Below, piece by piece: positions 7,082 through 10,221 of a DNA stretch of 10,221 nt. Where the stretch lies: assembly GCF_000331775.1 (NCBI RefSeq), contig NZ_CAPJ01000468.1:1-10221 (forward strand). Reading direction: 5' to 3'. Each line of letters starts with the position of its first letter. Position 1 is the stretch's first letter. This stretch comes from Xanthomonas translucens pv. translucens DSM 18974 (GTDB taxonomy: Bacteria; Pseudomonadota; Gammaproteobacteria; Xanthomonadales; Xanthomonadaceae). Position numbers and translations under genes: made by a program. The notes under the pieces were generated by a model. The model did not search any database, had not been told where the DNA came from, and was given only the letters and a program-made list of their open reading frames with translations.

Positions 7082-8551
7082 TCAGCCGGCGTCGTTGGAC
7101 TGCGCCGACTTGGCCGAGGCGACCGCCTTCTTCTTCTTCGCCGGGGCGTCGCTCTTCGCCGGCGCGGCGTCGGCGTAGATCAGCTTCTCCACGCGCTGGA
7201 TCCGCGCCAGTGCGGGCGAGGTCTGCGCACGGAACGCGGCCAGCTCGGTGCCGGCCAGCGGCGTCGGCGGCGGCATCGTCACCGACGCCGGATTGCGCTG
7301 CACGCCGTCCACGCGGAATTCGTAGTGCAGGTGCGGGCCGGTGGCCATGCCAGTCATGCCGACGAAGCCGATCACCGTGCCCTGGTTGATACGCTGGCCG
7401 GGCTTGATCCCGCCGAAGCGCGACATGTGCCCGTACAGCGTGCTGTAGCCCTTGCCGTGATCCAGGATCACCACGTTGCCGTAGCCGCGCTGGGTGCCGA
7501 CGAACTGCACCCGCGCATCGCCTGCGGCCATGATCGGCGTGCCCGACGGCGCCGCGTAGTCGATGCCTTTGTGCATGCGCATGGTGCCCAGCACCGGATG
7601 CTTGCGCGCGCCGAAGGTCGAGCTGATCCGGCTGTAGGACACCGGCATGCGGATGAAGCTCTTCTTCAGCGGCCGCCCGTTGACATCGAAGTACTCGGCC
7701 GGCTTGCCGTCGCGCTCGAAGCGGAAGCCGCTGTAGGTCTTGCCGCGGGTGGTGAAGGTCGCCGCCAGGATCTTGCTGGTGTCGATCCGCTCGCCTTCGC
7801 GCCAGGTTTCGTCCATCACCACGCTGAAGCGGTCGCCCGGCTGCAGATCCTTGTCGAAGTCGATGTCGTACTTGAAGATATCGTCGGTCATCGTCGTGAT
7901 CGCCGCCGGCGACAGCCCGGCCTTGCGCGCGGCCACGTACAGCGAGCTGGTGATTTCGCCGCTGATGACCGCGGTGCGGGTGCTGGTCTCGCGCTCGGTC
8001 ACCTTCTCGCGGATATCGTCGCCAAGCAGCGACAGTTCCACGCGGTGGGTGGCGTCGCGGTCGAAGCGGATCCCGCGCAGGCTGCCGGCTACCGGCAGGT
8101 CGAAGCCGATCTCGGCGCCGGGGCGCAGCTTGGTCAGCGCCTCGCGCGTGCCGGGGTGATCCAGTACCTGCTGCATCACCGTGGCCGGGATGTCGAGCTG
8201 TTCGAACACCGCGCCCAGGGTCTGCCCGGGTTGGATCCTCACCACTTGCCAGCTGTCGCCGGCCACGCCCTGCTGCTGGGCCAGCGAGATCGGCGGCAAC
8301 GGCAGCGCCAGCGTCGCGTGCGTGGTCTGCAGCGGCACGTCGATGGCATTGGAGAAGCCGGGCACGATCGTGGACACCAGCGCGCCGATGGTGGCGAACA
8401 GGCTGGCGTGGATCCAGTGGCGGCGGGTCCAGCGCCCGGCGGGGAAATGCTGCGTCAGCTGCCGATGCAGTGCGGTGTCGTGAAGCACATGGAGACGCTG
8501 CTGGAAGCGCTGCTTGCGCGCGCGTTCCTGTTCGGTTTCGCTGTTCTGCAT
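7082..8551 (-). CDS. Membrane-anchored M23-family peptidoglycan endopeptidase (MepM-like, OapA/LysM-like domain)
   Basis: Zinc metallopeptidase of 489 aa expected to cut peptide cross-bridges of peptidoglycan in the periplasm. A basic cytosolic N-terminus (1-46) precedes one membrane anchor (about 47-64). An OapA/LysM-like wall-binding region (about 101-165, WQVVRIQPGQTLGAVF) and a beta-rich linker domain come next. The M23 domain follows (about 309-422): His327 and Asp331 (HKGIDYAAP) and His409 (second His of PHLHYEF) bind zinc, while His375 (LYGHMS) and His407 are catalytic candidates. The C-terminal tail is Ala/Lys-rich (AKKKKA) and looks disordered. ATG 8549-8551 is preferred because AGGA lies 7 nt upstream; the codon just before it is TTG, a less likely start. 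This is the upstream neighbour of anmK and divergent from tyrS. The domain order resembles MepM/YebA. All key residues are present, so it is likely active. Confidence 0.93.
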   Translation of the reverse strand: MQNSETEQERARKQRFQQRLHVLHDTALHRQLTQHFPAGRWTRRHWIHASLFATIGALVSTIVPGFSNAIDVPLQTTHATLALPLPPISLAQQQGVAGDSWQVVRIQPGQTLGAVFEQLDIPATVMQQVLDHPGTREALTKLRPGAEIGFDLPVAGSLRGIRFDRDATHRVELSLLGDDIREKVTERETSTRTAVISGEITSSLYVAARKAGLSPAAITTMTDDIFKYDIDFDKDLQPGDRFSVVMDETWREGERIDTSKILAATFTTRGKTYSGFRFERDGKPAEYFDVNGRPLKKSFIRMPVSYSRISSTFGARKHPVLGTMRMHKGIDYAAPSGTPIMAAGDARVQFVGTQRGYGNVVILDHGKGYSTLYGHMSRFGGIKPGQRINQGTVIGFVGMTGMATGPHLHYEFRVDGVQRNPASVTMPPPTPLAGTELAAFRAQTSPALARIQRVEKLIYADAAPAKSDAPAKKKKAVASAKSAQSNDAG

Positions 8552-8594
8552 CAATGCTTCCTATGAGCTCGAAGCGCGAGCTCAAAACTCGGCT

Positions 8595-8623
8595 ACCATA
8601 AACATCGATCAACAGCGCGTCAA
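8595..8623 (-). promoter_or_regulatory. Sigma70-type promoter for the M23 peptidase gene
   Basis: Read on the - strand, TTGACG (8623-8618) is separated by 17 bp from TATGGT (8600-8595), a good -35 and a fair -10 at ideal spacing. Transcription would begin near 8588, leaving a leader of about 37 nt that carries the AGGA ribosome site. No equally good promoter was found for divergent tyrS in the same spacer. Confidence 0.6.
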
Positions 8624-8685
8624 ACCATTGAACCGGCTCAGGTTTTCGCCGGACGCGCGGTTAACTCGCACTTAACGTCATTCAT

Positions 8686-8710
8686 GTTGCCTGGCGGCAA
8701 CCCGTCGGAG
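8686..8710 (+). promoter_or_regulatory. Short hairpin and Shine-Dalgarno ahead of the tyrS TTG start
   Basis: GGAG at 8707-8710 lies 7 nt before TTG 8718-8720 and decides the start. A small dyad, gttgcc (8686-8691) and ggcaac (8696-8701) around a TGGC loop, ends five bases before the ribosome site. It may be incidental; no T-box-like structure is evident in the 166-bp spacer. Confidence 0.45.
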
Positions 8711-8717
8711 TTCCGTT

Positions 8718-9929
8718 TTGTCCACGATTGAAGAGTCTCTTGCCCTGATCGGCCGCGGTGCCGACGAAATCCTCAAGCGCGAGGAACTGGAAGCGCGGTT
8801 GCGCACGGGCCGCCCGCTGCGGGTCAAGGCCGGTTTCGATCCGACCGCGCCCGACCTGCACATCGGCCATACCGTGTTGCTGAACAAAATGCGTCAATTC
8901 CAGCAGCTGGGCCACCAGGCGATTTTCCTGATCGGCGACTTCACCGGCATGATCGGCGACCCCACCGGCAAGAACGTCACCCGCAAGCCGCTGACCCGCG
9001 AGGACGTGCTCGCCAATGCGCGCACCTATGAGGAGCAGGTGTTCAAGGTGCTGGACCGCGAGCGCACCGAAGTCCGCTTCAACTCCGAGTGGTTCGGGCA
9101 GATGAGCGCGGCGGACATGATTCGCCTGGCTGGCCAGCACACGGTGGCGCGCATGCTCGAGCGCGACGACTTCGCCAAGCGCTATGCCGCGCAGCAGTCC
9201 ATCGCCATCCACGAATTCCTGTATCCGCTGGTGCAGGGCTACGATTCGGTGGCCTTGAAGGCCGATGTCGAGCTGGGCGGCACCGACCAGAAATTCAACC
9301 TGCTGATGGGGCGTGGCCTGCAGGAGCATTACGGGCAGCCTGCGCAGATCGTGCTGACCATGCCGCTGCTGGAGGGGCTGGACGGGGGCAACAAGATGTC
9401 CAAGTCGCTGGGCAACTACATCGGCATCAGCGAGCCGGCGATCGACATCGTCACCAAGACCATGAAGATCGGCGACGAGCTGATGTGGCGCTGGATCGAG
9501 CTGCTGTCCTTCGATATAAGCCTGAACGAGGCGCAGGAACTGAAGCGACAGGTGCAGGCCGGCGCATTGCACCCGCGCGACGTGAAGCTGCGCCTGGCGC
9601 GCGAGCTGACCACCCGCTTCCACGACGCCGCGGCGGCCGAGCAGGCCATCGTCGGCTGGCATGCGGTGGTGACCGGGCAGGGCGACACCAGTGCATTGCC
9701 GCTGCAGGACGTGGTGGTGTCGGCGGAAGGCCTGCGCATCGCCGCGCTGCTGACCGCCGCGGGGCTGACCGCCAGCAACTCCGAAGCCAGCCGCAAGCTC
9801 AAGGAGCGCGCGGTACGCGTGGAGGGCGAGGTGGTGGAAGATCCGCAGCACAGCTTCGTGCCCGGATTCGAAGGCGTGTTGCAGGTCGGCAAGCGCACCT
9901 TCGCGCGGGTGCGCCTGGTCTCGGCCTGA
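8718..9929 (+). CDS. tyrS: Tyrosine--tRNA ligase
   Basis: Charges tRNA-Tyr with tyrosine using ATP; a cytosolic class Ic synthetase, usually dimeric. The 403-aa product has an N-terminal Rossmann catalytic domain with the HIGH motif (DLHIGH, His48-His51), the tyrosine-site segment GTDQKFN (188-194) and the KMSKS loop (226-230). The anticodon-binding helical region follows, then a C-terminal S4-type RNA-binding domain (about 338-403). The [10 protein letters not shown] form and the 'KMSKS' spelling point to the TyrZ-like type of bacterial enzyme rather than the E. coli TyrS type. The TTG start gives [11 protein letters not shown], a normal family beginning, and no ATG or GTG is better placed. 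It is divergent from the peptidase gene and followed by about 250 bp of non-coding sequence before a strong promoter. Confidence 0.97.
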   Translation: MSTIEESLALIGRGADEILKREELEARLRTGRPLRVKAGFDPTAPDLHIGHTVLLNKMRQFQQLGHQAIFLIGDFTGMIGDPTGKNVTRKPLTREDVLANARTYEEQVFKVLDRERTEVRFNSEWFGQMSAADMIRLAGQHTVARMLERDDFAKRYAAQQSIAIHEFLYPLVQGYDSVALKADVELGGTDQKFNLLMGRGLQEHYGQPAQIVLTMPLLEGLDGGNKMSKSLGNYIGISEPAIDIVTKTMKIGDELMWRWIELLSFDISLNEAQELKRQVQAGALHPRDVKLRLARELTTRFHDAAAAEQAIVGWHAVVTGQGDTSALPLQDVVVSAEGLRIAALLTAAGLTASNSEASRKLKERAVRVEGEVVEDPQHSFVPGFEGVLQVGKRTFARVRLVSA

Positions 9930-9935
9930 GCAGGA

Positions 9936-9954
9936 TGGCGGCCGAGCGCCGCCA
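9936..9954 (+). other. Hairpin right after tyrS
   Basis: tggcggc (9936-9942) and gccgcca (9948-9954) form a perfect 7-bp stem with a 5-nt loop, starting 6 nt after the tyrS stop. The T-rich follow-up expected of an intrinsic terminator is missing, so its role in ending the tyrS transcript is uncertain. Confidence 0.4.
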
Positions 9955-10053
9955 CCGCCGGCGCTGACAGCTTCTTGGTCGTAGAGCCTGTGCTGCGAGC
10001 TGCGTGCTTATTTAGTGATACGCCTCGCATTAACACGTAACTGCGACGGCGCA

Positions 10054-10070
10054 GTGAAAAAATCTTTCAC
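10054..10070. other. Small AT-rich dyad gtgaaa/tttcac
   Basis: gtgaaa (10054-10059) and tttcac (10065-10070) form a 6-bp inverted repeat around 5 nt, in a locally AT-rich stretch (about 10005-10070). It could be an operator-like site or part of the terminator region that follows. Nothing more can be said from sequence. Confidence 0.3.
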
Positions 10071-10094
10071 ACCCCCTTCCCAAGCGGGGGGTTT
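10071..10094 (+). terminator. Candidate rho-independent terminator after tyrS
   Basis: accccc (10071-10076) pairs with gggggt (10087-10092) across a 10-nt loop and is followed by a very short T-run (10092-10094). The stem is all G-C apart from its outer pair, but the T-tract is weak. It would insulate the strong downstream promoter from tyrS transcription. Confidence 0.35.
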
Positions 10095-10160
10095 GCAGCC
10101 ATACTTTTCCTCCCCCGACGCAACGCCATGCGGCAACGCAACAGCAACGCGGCGGGGTCG

Positions 10161-10210
10161 TCAAAACCTCCTCAAAAAGGTATTGACGGCAACAAAAAAG
10201 CCGCTATGAT
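10161..10210 (+). promoter_or_regulatory. Strong rightward promoter with upstream A-tracts
   Basis: TTGACG (10183-10188), 16 bp, then TATGAT (10205-10210) is close to the sigma70 consensus. A-tracts at 10163-10166 and 10174-10178, about one helical turn apart just upstream of the -35, look like an UP element or bent DNA. The bases after the -10 (gtgcggc) are GC-rich, as in the discriminators of stringently controlled promoters. An inverted repeat, agccgc (10199-10204) and gcggct (10213-10218), brackets the -10 box. Transcription would start around 10217-10219, so the gene lies beyond the window. A ribosomal RNA operon is plausible, because tyrS lies next to an rRNA operon in Xanthomonas genomes as I recall, but this is inference. 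Confidence 0.65.
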
Positions 10211-10221
10211 GTGCGGCTAAG

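Noticed and set aside
8552..8554. TTG as start of the M23 peptidase
   Set aside because: The next codon is ATG with better spacing from the AGGA ribosome site.
5843..8566. 907-codon open frame antisense to anmK and the M23 peptidase
   Set aside because: Composition is His/Gln/Arg/Ala-rich and motif-free; both genes on the - strand are intact and well conserved.
8552..8717. T-box or other riboswitch upstream of tyrS
   Set aside because: The 166-bp spacer lacks a T-box sequence, a terminator/antiterminator pair or any known aptamer core; only a 6-bp hairpin is present.
10015..10209. 64-codon open frame before the right edge
   Set aside because: It overlaps the terminator candidate and the strong promoter, has no ribosome site and resembles no protein.

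Overview
The window looks like core chromosome from a high-GC gammaproteobacterium of the Xanthomonadaceae, most likely Xanthomonas or a close relative. This rests on the gene set and order (long AlgC-type phosphohexomutase, pyrE, ExoIII-type nuclease, AmpG-like permease, anmK, M23 peptidase, tyrS), very GC-rich third codon positions, and GTAG/GTGG-headed REP elements. No organism name can be proven from this sequence alone.

Left part (1-1557): the 3' portion of a phosphomannomutase/phosphoglucomutase gene on the + strand, open to the left edge of the window. A 26-bp tandem duplication at 353-404 breaks its reading frame before the catalytic serine loop. Then comes a gene-free stretch (1558-1918) with one GC-rich hairpin and five REP-type elements in alternating orientation, lying between two convergent genes. 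On the - strand, pyrE (orotate phosphoribosyltransferase) is followed by a small secreted DUF4124-like protein gene, in a likely two-gene operon. The pyrE/exonuclease divergent spacer is almost filled by a 117-bp imperfect palindrome.

Middle part (3402-6985): an ExoIII-family AP endonuclease gene overlaps an AmpG-like muropeptide permease gene by ATGA. A GC-rich hairpin and a small ribbon-helix-helix-like gene follow. anmK (anhydro-MurNAc kinase) converges on them from the - strand.

Right part (7082-10221): a membrane-anchored M23 (MepM-like) peptidoglycan endopeptidase gene on the - strand, with a recognisable sigma70-type promoter, is divergent from tyrS, which starts with TTG behind a good Shine-Dalgarno sequence. 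The last 290 bases hold candidate terminator hairpins and end in a strong rightward promoter with upstream A-tracts and a short palindrome around its -10 box. Its transcript lies outside the window; an rRNA operon is a plausible guess.

Functionally, AmpG-like permease, AnmK and the M23 endopeptidase form a cell-wall turnover and recycling neighbourhood. The other genes are housekeeping (pyrimidine synthesis, DNA repair, sugar-nucleotide precursors, translation). I see no prophage, transposase, CRISPR array or defence system. The most notable items are the frameshifting duplication, the REP cluster and palindrome, the orphan RHH-like gene behind a hairpin, and the terminal promoter.
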